Notes: generated by a model from the letters alone, not told the origin. 64,000 bases of DNA from Aurantiochytrium sp. KH105 (GCA_003116975.1 BGKB01000004.1:496001-560000); one strand, 5' to 3'; numbered from the stretch's first letter, positions 10,395 to 20,189 are shown. Program-made: numbers and translations.

Positions 10395-11261
10395 CTAGAC
10401 ATCTATCTCAATCGATAGCGAGGCGCTATCGGCAAGCCTTGGGAGACTCGAAAAGAGAGTAGGCATATCTTGAGCCAATAAAATTTCAGCATGCACATTG
10501 AGGTCCTCCACAAAGCCTGACCAGTAAATAACCAAACCAGGCCCAAAGCGATGAACATATGCCTCGAGTTGAGGCATGTTTTCTCGATGGGTAACAGGAT
10601 CGCCGAACATAGCCTTCGAGTCAATCCAAAAGATTGTCCGCACCTCGCCTTCCGGCCCATAGACGGCGATTGGGGTCTCGAGCAAAAAGTCAACCGTCTT
10701 GGCAAAACCTAAATCGCGCAGGGCGTCCTCGGCTACAAAGGGAATACGAAGAGCTCCCAATTTGCGGCTCAGAACATACTCGTGCTCCTGGCCCGCGATT
10801 TCACGGTATTTGTCATGCTGAGGCGAGTATTGGGTGTCCTTTGCTTTGCAAAACTCCACGTTGCGACGTAAGATCGGGTCCGCAATTCCCTTTTCGGGCT
10901 CACGCATTGCACGGGCGAGCTCTTTCTTGGCAATTCTACAGATCGACCCAACGATGAGTCGCGCCAGGAGGAATGGAGAAAACGAGACCGATTGTGCGAG
11001 CTCATAAATAATGGTGTCCCGGTCAGACCGCCGCGCCGTCTGCGTATAGCTACGGACAAGCTTGTCGAGACGCCGACGCACCCCGGGCGTCGTTCGCTTA
11101 ATGTAAAGCGTATACAGATGCGAGTAAATGCTCCCTACGGCATTCCAGCTCGTGCCCCAGGTTTCGAGATCAAGATCTGAGATAACATCTTCCAGCGTTG
11201 ACCCTTGCGCAATCGCCTTGAGGAGCCTGCTCTCGATCTTGTTGTAGTCGGCGCGCCGCAT
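10395..11261 (-). CDS. CDIN1: CDIN1/C15orf41-like TPD-motif nuclease
   Basis: This predicts 288 residues, against 281 in human CDIN1. Family landmarks are in order: a helical N-terminus with SPFLLARLIV; GQEHEYVLSRKLG; LRIPFVAEDALRDLGFAKTVDF; IFWIDSKAMFGDP; and FGPGLVIYWSGFVEDL near the C-terminus. CDIN1 is a predicted PD-(D/E)XK-type nuclease that binds codanin-1 and is linked to histone/chromatin supply and erythroid nuclear defects in humans. The TPD signature reads TVD here, and the E-x-K position is D-S-K (WIDSKA for WIESKA). The ORF can be extended seven codons upstream only from a TTG, so I use ATG 11261. An AT-rich element (11297-11311) sits about 40 bases upstream. The stop of the next gene is only 80 bases away. 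Confidence 0.9.
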   Translation of the reverse strand: MRRADYNKIESRLLKAIAQGSTLEDVISDLDLETWGTSWNAVGSIYSHLYTLYIKRTTPGVRRRLDKLVRSYTQTARRSDRDTIIYELAQSVSFSPFLLARLIVGSICRIAKKELARAMREPEKGIADPILRRNVEFCKAKDTQYSPQHDKYREIAGQEHEYVLSRKLGALRIPFVAEDALRDLGFAKTVDFLLETPIAVYGPEGEVRTIFWIDSKAMFGDPVTHRENMPQLEAYVHRFGPGLVIYWSGFVEDLNVHAEILLAQDMPTLFSSLPRLADSASLSIEIDV

Positions 11262-11341
11262 CTGATCGCTACAAGTGATCAATTACGGTGCGCGGCCTTG
11301 TTTTATATTATACAAGCTGATAATGTACACGTGCTGGTCAC

Positions 11342-12754
11342 TCACTGGGCAGAGTCCAAGAGCGAGCTCAGGGCTGCTGCAAGTGAGATCGACCGCCGCG
11401 CACGGGCGGGGCCTTGCTCAGCACTCGCTAATTTCCGAGCAACGAGCGTGAGGGCACCCACGAGTGCGTCGACGTCCTCGATGTCTTCGACCAGCTCGAA
11501 GAGTTTGCTCTCCGGGTCGTCGTGTTCGTTCTCGTCTTTACTCTCGCGGGCGCCGCCGTCGTTGGCCTTAGAAATCCTGGCCTCTGCTGCTGCTCCTGTT
11601 ACTGCTCTTGCTGGGAGGACTGTCGTTGTTGCTCGAGGCGCTGCCTTGCCTCCGCCTCTGCCGCTGTCGCCGCCGCTGTCGCCGCCGCTGTCGCCGCGCG
11701 GCTCGAGCAGGACGTGCGCCGCGCGCAGCGAGCCCGCCGTGCCCGATCCGCGGGTCTCGCGCGGCGGGGGCGGCGCGGGCTGGCGCGGGCGGGGCTTCTT
11801 GCGCGCGGCGAGGTCCACCAGCGACCTGCGCGAGAGCACCTTGGAGATGCGCGGCGAGAAGTAGACGCCCTGCAGGCCGGCCTCGACGAGGTCGGCGTCG
11901 CAGCTCTGCAGGATGAAGGCCAGCAGCGCCACGGGCGGCCGCTCCTGCACGGCCAGCAGCAGGTGCTGCAGGCTCTCGTCGCGCCGCAGCGCCGCCGCGT
12001 CCTGGGCGTCGATGTCCGCGAGCACGCGCGCCAGGAAGACCCCGCGCGCCCGCGTCGTCAGGCGCGCGTACGCCGCGAGCAGGAGGTCCTCGCGCTCCGC
12101 GTCCACGCACGTGCCTCTGCGCGCCGCGTCGCGCCACGTCTCGAGCGTGTACACGGAGCTGCGCGAGGGCGAGAGGTACTCGCGGAAGACCGCCGGCGCG
12201 AGCTGCGCGTGCAGCACGCGCAGCAGAGGCTGCCGCGCGCCCAGCCGCCACAACGCCTCGCACGCGATCGCCGCCGAGAGGTCGCTTGGCGGGTCCAGAG
12301 ACGCGCAGCGCGCCGTCGCGCGCACGCCATGCCGCGACTCCGCCCACGCCTCGAACTGCGCGAGCATCTTGGCGCCTAGCGTCGTCGGCAGCGGCGGGGT
12401 CGTCGACGTGGTTGTTGTCATCGTTGTCGTCGTCGTCGTCGTCGTCGTTGTTGTCGCTGTCGCTGTCGCTGTCGTCGTCGCAGCAGCCGCCGCCGCCGCC
12501 GCCGCCGCCGCCCTTCCTGCGCCACACCCGCCGCCCTTGCGAGCGTGGTGCACGCGCCACAGCAACGCGTGCAAAATATCGTCCAGCACCGCCTGCTCCG
12601 CGTCCGGCAACTCCTGCGCGCGCATGGCGAAAACCGGAAGGGTCTTGATCAGGTAGAGCGTCTTGGCCAACTCTGCGTCCTGCATGTACGCCTGCTTCAG
12701 CGACCCCGTCGACTCGAACCGCGCCAGCAGGGAGTGCCTATTATTGCGCTTCAT
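11342..12754 (-). CDS. Hypothetical helical protein with microsatellite-encoded Ala/Thr tract
   Basis: This predicts 470 residues from ATG 12754 (MKRNNRHSLLARFE); an open extension upstream lacks family-like sequence. Residues 1-90 and about 130-300 are helical and Leu/Ala/Arg-rich, perhaps HEAT-like (LLLAVQERPPVALLAFILQS). Between them an Ala-rich then Thr-rich tract is encoded by GCC and GAC/ACG trinucleotide repeats at about 12395-12520. The tail is basic and proline-rich, then acidic. I do not recognise the family. Another minus frame is also open for 330 codons across the same DNA and reads as an Asp-rich tract. I prefer the frame given because it supplies an ATG and regular amphipathic helices. 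GC content is higher than in neighbouring genes. Confidence 0.6.
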   Translation of the reverse strand: MKRNNRHSLLARFESTGSLKQAYMQDAELAKTLYLIKTLPVFAMRAQELPDAEQAVLDDILHALLWRVHHARKGGGCGAGRAAAAAAAAAAATTTATATATTTTTTTTTTTMTTTTSTTPPLPTTLGAKMLAQFEAWAESRHGVRATARCASLDPPSDLSAAIACEALWRLGARQPLLRVLHAQLAPAVFREYLSPSRSSVYTLETWRDAARRGTCVDAEREDLLLAAYARLTTRARGVFLARVLADIDAQDAAALRRDESLQHLLLAVQERPPVALLAFILQSCDADLVEAGLQGVYFSPRISKVLSRRSLVDLAARKKPRPRQPAPPPPRETRGSGTAGSLRAAHVLLEPRGDSGGDSGGDSGRGGGKAAPRATTTVLPARAVTGAAAEARISKANDGGARESKDENEHDDPESKLFELVEDIEDVDALVGALTLVARKLASAEQGPARARRSISLAAALSSLLDSAQ

Positions 12755-13224
12755 GCTCGCGCATTGATCTCGCGACCCAGGCAAACGAACGAACGATCGA
12801 TCAATCAAGCGGAGGGGAATCGACAAGCTGGGGCTTCGCAGGGATGAGGACGAGCGTGAGACCCTTCGAAAACGCACGCGCCCCTTTCGAGGTTTGCAAC
12901 TTTGCTGCTGATCTGCACATGACACGGCGATGTACACTCTACTTTCGTACGATGCATTCCTTCTGCCGTTTCCAAATACAGCAAATGAGTTGAATCATGC
13001 AGTCCATGTATAGTATACCATCATGTTCGCGAGAATGGACGCTCCGCGCCGCTGCGCGCAGCGCCTGGATTCCGCTGTGGATCTGCCTTGGACGTGTGGT
13101 GGCTCGCTTTCTTCCTTCATCACACCCACCACAGCCCACACTTGATTGGGATCAAGACTTTGACAGTGGGTCATTAGAGGAAGAAAAAAGAAAAGAAAAG
13201 GTACACACCGTTCTACAGTACTAA
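12755..13224. other. Intergenic between kinesin 3' end and unknown gene start
   Basis: This is the 5' flank of the unknown gene and the 3' flank of the kinesin, both minus. I see nothing beyond a short ATCGATC-type run near 12795 and an A-rich stretch near 13180-13200. Confidence 0.4.
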
Positions 13225-15768
13225 TTAAAAGCTGGGACCGCTGGCGGCTGCGACCTCTTCAAAGGCTTGCACGCGCTGACGCAAAGACTGATTCTCTTCC
13301 TCGAGCTCTCTCTGCCGCTCTTCGATCGCAGCAATCTCGGTAGACCACTCGGCGATTGTTGCCTCCTTCTCTTTCAGCATACTCTGCAAGAAGGAGCGAT
13401 CGGCGCGTGTCACCGACTGCTCCAAAGCGTACTTGCGCACCTCACCCTCAAGCTCGATTACGCGAGCCTCGAGCTGTTTGACATATTCCTTCAAGTCGCC
13501 CTGCGGCGAAGCTGCGCGCGCACCATGAGCTGCCTCTCTGTTAGCTTCTGGCTTGGCCTGAACAGCTTCCTCATCACCTTCTTCTTCTTCAACTCCTTCC
13601 TCTTCTTCTGCTCCGTGCCCATCATCCTCGTCGAGCGTAGTTGCACCGATGAGAAGGTTGGCAAGCTGTTCACGGATGCTGCGTAGTTCCGAGGTTATTG
13701 TATCGCGCTTGCGTGATCTGCTACTGCCGCTGGCTGGCGATGCCGGGACCCCAGGGGCGAGCGGCGGTTTCTCCCCCGAGACACCACTTGACGTGACATC
13801 GCTCATGGCACGCAAGCGTGCTTCCAGATTTTGCCGCACGCCGCTCTCCCCGCTGATCATCACGTTTCCATCTCCAAATTCAGGAGCGCTACCTTCGCTT
13901 CGCGATCGCAAAAGCCGCTCGCGCGAAACGTCCTCGCCGACATCGCGGTCAATCGACGAAATGCGTCGGAAAAACGGAGTCTGTCCTTTGACGTGCTCTG
14001 CGTCGTCCCAATAACCTGAGCGGCTTCCGCCATCGTCGCCCTCATTATTGTCGCCGCCATTGCGGCTGTCGCCGTCCTCACCTGCCAAGGCTGGCTCGCT
14101 TGCTCGCAAGCTTGACTCGCCTTCGGAGACCTGCGATGCGGTGCGCGAGCGTGAGCCCGTCGAGAGAGGCCCCTGTGATGAGTTCAAAATGACACGATTC
14201 AAGTTGGCAATGGCAGCATCGATTTGATCCCGCAGACGCGCCGATCGGGAGCGCGCAGAGCGTGCAGGAGACCTTGACGAGGAGGTTGTAGAAGGCGGCG
14301 TCTGTGGCGCTTGCTTGGCGGCCGACTCGCGCGCATACGGGGCCGCCGAAGGCGAGGGAGGCGTCTGTGCTGGCGAGGGCGGCTCCGAGTCGCTGGCACT
14401 CCCCGCGGCATCAGCGGCATCAGCGGCATCCGCGTCCTGCTCCATGGCGCTCCGCCGCTCGGCGTCAGCCAATTTTTGGCGCAGTTCAGCAATCTCTCGC
14501 TTATACTGAACAAGCAGTGCTCGCTCGTCGAGCACCTCATTCACTTGGACAGAGCGAGAGACCTTTTTTGCGCGCGTGGCAAAGCGCAAGGTGCTTAAAG
14601 TCTCTTCACGCGCCCCTTCCCACGGCGTGCACGTGCAGACAATTGAAATGCGAGAGTTTCCTTGCAGAGAAGACTGCAGAATCCTCGTAAGCTTCGAGTC
14701 ACGGTATGGAATGTGCTGACCCTTGGTCGCGGCCCCATCACTGAGTTTATAAATAATGTTCGTCAACGTGAGAAGACTCTTGTTAATATGCGAGCCCTCT
14801 TGGCGTCGCATCTTTGACTGAACATTCTGCGCGCTCTCGCTGCCCGCCAAATCCACAAGATTCAACGTCGCCACGCGCGCTGGACCCCGTGTGTCACCAT
14901 CCTCCGACTTGGCTTTGCTCTCGATAACCAGCCGGAAAATCGTATGCGACCGCGAGCTCTGTTTATTGTAGTCTGTGCATCCCACTTTGCGCTGCGCCTC
15001 GCCTGCGGAAATGAGCGCAAAAACTTGATCCGGCGATACCACGATCTTCTCTTCCAAGTTCTGTACCTGAGGTCCTCGCTTTGGGTCCTCGAAGACCCGC
15101 AAATTTGTTGACGCTGGTTCGAATAAGTCATTGATACTCTCATTGTATACCTCTAAATACGAGGCGCGCAAGAGAAATTCTCGAGTCTGGTGTTCGCCCA
15201 CATACGAAAAGACGTCGTGCACGGCGCGCGGAATCACACCTGGGTGCTCTGCAGTGCCTTGCATCGAAAATGTTTTTCCAGTCGACGTAGGTCCAAATGC
15301 AAAGGCTGCGCAGTGCTTGCCTTCCATGGAAGAAATAACCAAGTCCCGCATCGTCTCCTCGTACAGCGTTGCGTTGGTCTCTTCCATGCCAAAGACCCGA
15401 TCAAAAACAAATTGACCAGCACCGAGGTCAGCCCCCGCTGGCGAAACGCCGGCAGCCTCGCCGTAGCGCTCCCGGGCACGCTGCCGCGACCGCTCGCCTC
15501 GTGTGACGGGGAACAGTGCCAGCACGCTGTGCTGATTCCAGCTCCAAGGCGCCACCTCTGGCGCCTCTATGCCAACGGCAGCCATTTCTCCTGCAGGTCC
15601 AGATGCGCGTCGCTCTCGACTATTTACGGGCCGGAATCTCACGCAGACCTTGATACTCTCGTGATCAAGAGGGTGCTCCGTGCTTTGCTGCACCTTGGAA
15701 TTGCCCCCATTTCCAGAGCTGCTGGTCGTCTTGAGCGACGAGCTACCCCCGCTTTTTGTCGCCAGCAT
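13225..15768 (-). CDS. Kinesin with N-terminal motor, kinesin-7/CENP-E-like
   Basis: This predicts 847 residues from ATG 15768; the 17-codon upstream extension begins at TTG. The motor domain covers about residues 38-425: IKVCVRFRPVNSRE at the start, P-loop GPTSTGKT at about 159-166, switch I NKQSSRSHTIF, switch II LVDLAGSE, and HIPYRDSKLTRILQSSL. A neck coiled coil follows (about 430-460). The middle is Ser/Pro/acidic and disordered, and a coiled coil occupies about the last 110 residues. The motor ends in the pattern TLRFATRAKKV, typical of kinesin-7. It is a microtubule plus-end-directed ATPase by family, with a likely role in chromosome or organelle transport. The P-loop has Pro where many kinesin-7s have Gln. 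A 45-residue insertion of low complexity lies in the first third of the motor (about residues 55-115). Confidence 0.92.
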   Translation of the reverse strand: MLATKSGGSSSLKTTSSSGNGGNSKVQQSTEHPLDHESIKVCVRFRPVNSRERRASGPAGEMAAVGIEAPEVAPWSWNQHSVLALFPVTRGERSRQRARERYGEAAGVSPAGADLGAGQFVFDRVFGMEETNATLYEETMRDLVISSMEGKHCAAFAFGPTSTGKTFSMQGTAEHPGVIPRAVHDVFSYVGEHQTREFLLRASYLEVYNESINDLFEPASTNLRVFEDPKRGPQVQNLEEKIVVSPDQVFALISAGEAQRKVGCTDYNKQSSRSHTIFRLVIESKAKSEDGDTRGPARVATLNLVDLAGSESAQNVQSKMRRQEGSHINKSLLTLTNIIYKLSDGAATKGQHIPYRDSKLTRILQSSLQGNSRISIVCTCTPWEGAREETLSTLRFATRAKKVSRSVQVNEVLDERALLVQYKREIAELRQKLADAERRSAMEQDADAADAADAAGSASDSEPPSPAQTPPSPSAAPYARESAAKQAPQTPPSTTSSSRSPARSARSRSARLRDQIDAAIANLNRVILNSSQGPLSTGSRSRTASQVSEGESSLRASEPALAGEDGDSRNGGDNNEGDDGGSRSGYWDDAEHVKGQTPFFRRISSIDRDVGEDVSRERLLRSRSEGSAPEFGDGNVMISGESGVRQNLEARLRAMSDVTSSGVSGEKPPLAPGVPASPASGSSRSRKRDTITSELRSIREQLANLLIGATTLDEDDGHGAEEEEGVEEEEGDEEAVQAKPEANREAAHGARAASPQGDLKEYVKQLEARVIELEGEVRKYALEQSVTRADRSFLQSMLKEKEATIAEWSTEIAAIEERQRELEEENQSLRQRVQAFEEVAAASGPSF

Positions 15769-15958
15769 TCTATATAGATTGTCTCTTGCGTCGAGGCGCA
15801 GCGCGGCACTGCAAAGCAAGACAGTGAACCTGGATACTGAGCGAGTGGTTCGACGAGCGGGCGATCGTGCTCAAGACAGCGTCTTTGCGCCTCTGTCAAA
15901 CCGCCCGGTGCCTTCGTTCGATCGTTCGATAGTTGTTAATCAGAGTTGCCACCGATGA

Positions 15959-16050
<92 letters not shown>

Positions 16051-16650
16051 ACGGCAGCGACAACGACAGCGACAACGACAACGACGACGGCGTCGCCGTC
16101 TTCTTCACTTGCAATCCAGGTCTTTCCTCGCGCTCAAGCGCGCTTCACCAGGAAAAGAAGATAGAAGTCACTCGCAGCGTCCGGCGTAGTCTCGCCCGAG
16201 ACTTCAAGAGCCGCCGCTTAGGCTTGCGCCCTCGCCCGGTGCCCTACGCGCGTCCCCTCGCAAGCTCCTGCAATACCACGCCGCTTTTTGCCGCTTCTCT
16301 CCGCTGCTTTTTCTCACGTTTTCTCCCGCGGATCTTGTACGGAACAGATACGGAACCTGTTCTTTTGCGTCGTTCTGTTTATGCTCCCCGGGCCTCATTA
16401 TTCGTTGACCTGTTGTTCTCTTCGAGACCGTCCTCGCCGCGCACCGCGGGCAAACGCGAGTTCTCTTTCCCTTGGTGCGTATACGTGCTTGCGTGCGTAC
16501 GCGCTCTCGTGCGAGCATCTAGCCGCGCGTCGGGCACTCGAGGAGTCGCACATCGTCGGTCGGTCGGACCGCGCGCAAGTCTGCCCAACGTTGTGAGTGC
16601 TCACCGCGCGCACGTTCACGAACGAACTGACCGCTTCTCGAATAGACCGC
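15769..16650. promoter_or_regulatory. Divergent intergenic region between kinesin and ABHD17-like gene
   Basis: The two genes start back to back with 882 bases between their ATGs, so promoters of both must lie here. It contains the hexanucleotide microsatellite listed below. TATATA at 15771-15776 is only a few bases from the kinesin ATG, too close for a classical TATA box. I see no other gene. Confidence 0.5.
15957..16089 (+). repeat. (GACAGC)n hexanucleotide microsatellite
   Basis: Positions 15957-16050 are a perfect GACAGC tandem array (about 15.7 copies). It decays to GACAAC/GACGAC variants until about 16089. It is open in several frames (Asp-Ser, Thr-Ala, Arg-Gln repeats), which creates false ORFs. 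Confidence 0.95.
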
Positions 16651-17787
16651 ATGGGGTCCAGCATTTCCGCGCTTCTCTTCCAGCCGCCAAACAGCTCGTA
16701 CGACGATGACGAGGCGGACTTTATGAAGTTGTACACGAGGCGCGGAAGCACCATTGCTGCTTTTCACAAGGATGTAGGCGCGCAGCAGACAATTCTTTTC
16801 AGTCATGGCAATGCCGAAGATATCGGTCTCATTTTCCCGTGGTTCTGTGAGGTCGCTCGCATTCTTCGCGTCAACGTGCTCGCATACGACTACACGGGAT
16901 ATGGGAACAATAACCTGCAGCCTTCTGAAGAGGATTGCTACGCAGACATTGATGCGGCCTTCAGTTATCTCACTGTTGTCAAAGGAATTTCTCCTCAAAA
17001 CATCATTCTCTGGGGACGAAGCCTCGGCTCGGGGCCAACGTGTTACCTCGCAGAAAAGCAGTCCAAAAAGGGTAAGTTAGAGTCTGAAGCTGCTTTGGAA
17101 TAACCGCACGTGCCGGAACCGCCATGCTTTGTACAGGCGGGATGCGTGCACAGCCTCCATTTTTTTGATGGACACCACCCCATCAAAGTCCACTTTTTCC
17201 AGCTTTCACGAGAGTTAATTTGGCAGAGACACTCACGCTCATCGCACACGATCTTGATTCCGTCATTGATTGCAAATCTTTTCCCTCTTAGACGATTCGG
17301 TAGCGGGTGTCATTCTGCAAAGCCCGCTCATGTCAGTTTACCGAGTAGCATTTCACTTTCGCTTCTCCTTGCCGGGCGACATGTTTTGCAATATCGATCG
17401 CGTCTCAAATATCTGCTGTCCAATCATGATCGTGCATGGCACGCGCGACGAAATTGTTCCGTTCTGGCATGGTCAAGAGCTGTACCTGGCGACGCAGGAA
17501 AAGTTCAGGTACGTCCATCGTAATCGTATCCCCCCGGACAAAAATAGTCCGTCTTCTATCCAAGGAAATGTCGGGACTTCTTGCTCGCTTGCTCGCTCGC
17601 TCGCTCGTTTGCTAACAGTCTACAAAATAACACTAACGACGTAACACTCAGGTATGAACCCTACTGGGCAACCGATGTAGGTCACAACAACATTGAGGTC
17701 GCAGTTACCAAGCTTCTCTTTGCACGCTTGCGGGATTTCTTCAAATTCACATCGTTGGTGCCGTTTGGCAGCGAGCCGTCGGCATAA
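16651..17787 (+). CDS. ABHD17/BEM46-type alpha/beta hydrolase, three exons
   Basis: The gene is split by two introns I placed from the sequence. Exon 1 is 16651-17071 (donor GGTAAGTT), exon 2 is 17292-17508 (acceptor TCTTAG, donor GTACGT) and exon 3 is 17652-17787 (acceptor CTCAG). The joins keep frame and give 257 residues. Family marks are HGNAED (oxyanion region), GRSLGSG (nucleophile Ser), HGTRDEIVPFWHG (acid Asp) and VGHNN (catalytic His). Animal ABHD17 enzymes remove palmitate from Ras/PSD-95-type proteins; plant and protist relatives are similar. The N-terminus MGSSIS fits an N-myristoylation signal, and there is no Cys cluster, so attachment is probably by myristate. Other serine-hydrolase substrates are possible. 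Confidence 0.9.
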
Positions 17788-17852
17788 CGAAGGCAGGAAA
17801 AGCCTTTTCTTGCCCTGCACGAGTAGGGAGCAAGCGTAGACAGCTTCTCACC

Positions 17853-19877
17853 ATGCAGTACCATCTGCGTATCATATTCTTATCCATTCAGCTTCTCTTG
17901 CTTTGCTCGTGCAGCCAAGGAGGAGAAGTGGCTGATTTCTTTTTGCGCGTGAAAGAGCATTCACCCTTTAATCTTTTTCCTCACATCGAAAGCGCCTTCA
18001 AAGAAGCCTTTGATGTTGACATGTTCAAAAACACGAACGGCTACGCAGTCCATTTGATGTTCTTTGGCATGCCCGATCACGGTAAGCTGTACTATGTCGA
18101 AGACAGATTTGTGGGCTATGTCGAGGCGCCCAGCTACATCGAGGTTAGCACCAGCAGAAACAATATCATGTATCATCAAGACGACGCAGATGATTACGCT
18201 CTCCCGGAAGGGTCAACGTTGGCATGTACCAAGGAGCTCGCACTCGACTCTGTCCGCGTCGTGCGCTATGCCTATCCGTTTAGTAACCCAATATACGCTG
18301 ACAGTGTCCGGCTCTACTTGTGTCCCGTTGCGGAGGAGGACGCACCAAAAGCTGTCTCGAAAACGGTTGAGGTTCCCCGCATGGTACCTACGTTGCTCGA
18401 CATTGAAAGCACAGATGCAGAAAACTTTGCCTTTGGAAGCTTTCAAATTGCCTTTAGCACCGTTGGATTGCACGGGCGACTTTATGCGCACAAATGTCCA
18501 AACACAATTGAGGAAGAGGCCGAACTTGCTTTCCTGCCTGAAACTGCAGACCAGCGCGTAGCGGTCTCACAGGGTAGTATGCAGGTCTGCTACCAATCAT
18601 CCACGAATGGCTCCATTGCGGCAGTTTATGGTGACGAGGATGTTTTTGATTTCGAAGTTATGGAGTTTTCAGAGAACGGCGATCGCGTCTATGGGGATGT
18701 GAACTTTTTCCGCACAGAAACAGGGTCCAGCAAGGGAACAATGACAATTCAGTTTGAAAAAAGCGTCAAAAGCGTTAGCGCTTCTCACGTTTTCGTGCAG
18801 GGCGCACAGAATCGCACCATAGTGCTCGATGCCGTCGACGATCAGGCCAACTATCGACTAAGAGAGATGCTTTGGAAAGTAAACGCCTCAAGTCTCGCGG
18901 CTGGTCGTCTTTTCGATGCGATTACGCACCAGGAACTTGCAATTGGCGCTGATCTGCTCTCACCTTTGACAGGAGATAGTCTCATTCTCGAAATGCCTTC
19001 TTTGGACTTTTTCGACGTATTGCCTTCCGACGTGTACGGGCGGTCGGCCTCTCTCGCGCTAAGCGACTCGCCGCTTCTCTCTTTTACGTACGCTGCTGTC
19101 GCCGTCGACGCCGAACTTGGCGTGGAGGAATCTTCGAGCTTGAGTCTGGTCACGGTCCAAGTTGAAGCGGCGCCGCAACCTCTGCAAGGTCTCATGTGCC
19201 CTTCGTTGGTCTCTTCTGCGCCAGCATCAACGCTTGGTCTCTATGCTCCAGTCCAAGGCATCCAGGTTAAATCGCATGCGAACGCCGACGTCTTCCCTGT
19301 ACAAGTCGTGCTATCTTCGACCTCATCCTGTGAAAATACTTTTCTTCGCGCCACCTTGAGCAATGTGACTGTAGATTTCCCTGCCGCTTCGGTGAACCGA
19401 GACGCAAACGCCAATGCTGCCGTCGAGGACTTCATCACGCTGCGGAATGAAGGAAGCTCTTCTTTAGCTTGGACTTCGCACGCACTTTGTATCGAACATG
19501 GCTGCTCGTCGGGAATCTGGCTCCATGGGCCAACGACAGCAATCAATGCCGTCCTTGACTCGCTCGAGATTTCGGAACTTTGTGGCCAAGGTGCACTTGG
19601 CGTCAATGTCACTCTCGTCGACCCGTACGAGGTCACTCCGCAGGTGAGCCAAGATAAATTCTCGTGCATTATACAACTGCGAAACGACACAACAGACGCT
19701 TCTTCAACCGAGGATGGGACAATCGCGGGCGACGAGGCAGATTCCGGCACGAATGGAATGCCAGTCTACGGAATTGTTGCCATTGCTCTAGCGAGTGTTG
19801 CTGTGGTTGCCAAGCTCGTGTTAAAGTATAGGGGATTAATTTGTTCCAAGTGGGATAAGGCCGACTCCCCTGTGTAA
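17853..19877 (+). CDS. Secreted/type I membrane protein, unknown family
   Basis: This predicts 674 residues. A clear signal peptide (RIIFLSIQLLLLCSCS) is followed by a large luminal/extracellular region with many Ser/Thr, several Asn-X-Ser/Thr sites and scattered Cys. One transmembrane helix near the C-terminus (VYGIVAIALASVAVVAKLVL) leaves a short basic cytosolic tail. Two segments share an HG[KR]LYxx pattern (FGMPDHGKLYY and STVGLHGRLYAH), reminiscent of beta-sandwich repeats of the cadherin-like/CSPG type, but I cannot assign a family. The gene starts only 65 bases after the ABHD17-like stop, on the same strand. Confidence 0.75.
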   Translation: MQYHLRIIFLSIQLLLLCSCSQGGEVADFFLRVKEHSPFNLFPHIESAFKEAFDVDMFKNTNGYAVHLMFFGMPDHGKLYYVEDRFVGYVEAPSYIEVSTSRNNIMYHQDDADDYALPEGSTLACTKELALDSVRVVRYAYPFSNPIYADSVRLYLCPVAEEDAPKAVSKTVEVPRMVPTLLDIESTDAENFAFGSFQIAFSTVGLHGRLYAHKCPNTIEEEAELAFLPETADQRVAVSQGSMQVCYQSSTNGSIAAVYGDEDVFDFEVMEFSENGDRVYGDVNFFRTETGSSKGTMTIQFEKSVKSVSASHVFVQGAQNRTIVLDAVDDQANYRLREMLWKVNASSLAAGRLFDAITHQELAIGADLLSPLTGDSLILEMPSLDFFDVLPSDVYGRSASLALSDSPLLSFTYAAVAVDAELGVEESSSLSLVTVQVEAAPQPLQGLMCPSLVSSAPASTLGLYAPVQGIQVKSHANADVFPVQVVLSSTSSCENTFLRATLSNVTVDFPAASVNRDANANAAVEDFITLRNEGSSSLAWTSHALCIEHGCSSGIWLHGPTTAINAVLDSLEISELCGQGALGVNVTLVDPYEVTPQVSQDKFSCIIQLRNDTTDASSTEDGTIAGDEADSGTNGMPVYGIVAIALASVAVVAKLVLKYRGLICSKWDKADSPV

Positions 19878-19952
19878 TACAGGCGGACCTCTCGAGTTGT
19901 TTTCTTGCTGAACACAGGAAAACTTTTCTTTTCGTTTTTGATGTTTATAAAG

Positions 19953-19958
19953 AATAAA
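19953..19958 (+). terminator. Candidate polyadenylation signal AATAAA
   Basis: A canonical AATAAA lies 76 bases downstream of the stop of the type I membrane protein gene, in an A/T-rich 3' flank. Confidence 0.5.
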
Positions 19959-20150
19959 AGGCCTCACTCGTCGTAGCTTGGTGTGCAACGAAACAGTAGG
20001 GACCTCATATTTTCTGTCCGGAGGCGAGTCAACATTACGTACTTTTTCGTCGTCAAAAGAGGAATCGCCGGTCTGGGTCATGAATGATTGCTACGTTGAG
20101 TGTAATCTGCGAGGAAGAGAAGAAATGGAGAAAAAGGAAGAAATATCACT

Positions 20151-20189
20151 TGCATTGCATTGCATTGCATCGCATTGCATTGCATTGCG
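20151..20189 (+). repeat. (TGCAT)n pentanucleotide repeat
   Basis: Nearly perfect TGCAT units (one CGCAT variant) run for 39 bases, right next to the stop codon of the minus-strand WD40-like gene, so they would be in its 3' UTR. Confidence 0.9.

Larger units (their letters stand above)
19878..20189. other. Convergent 3' region
   Basis: Two genes end towards each other here. It holds the AATAAA listed below and a pentanucleotide TGCAT array abutting the stop codon of the WD40-like gene. Confidence 0.5.

Noticed and set aside
11568..12560. Alternative minus frame with Asp-rich tract (330 codons)
   Set aside because: It is Arg/Ala-rich outside the repeat with no good start, and is less protein-like than the frame called.
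15771..15776. TATA box for the kinesin gene
   Set aside because: TATATA is within 3-8 bases of the ATG, leaving no room for a leader.
15840..15860. tRNA B-box-like GTGGTTCGACGAG
   Set aside because: I could not find a matching A-box or cloverleaf stems upstream.
15957..16089. CRISPR-like array
   Set aside because: The units are a contiguous hexanucleotide microsatellite with no spacers, and the genome is eukaryotic.
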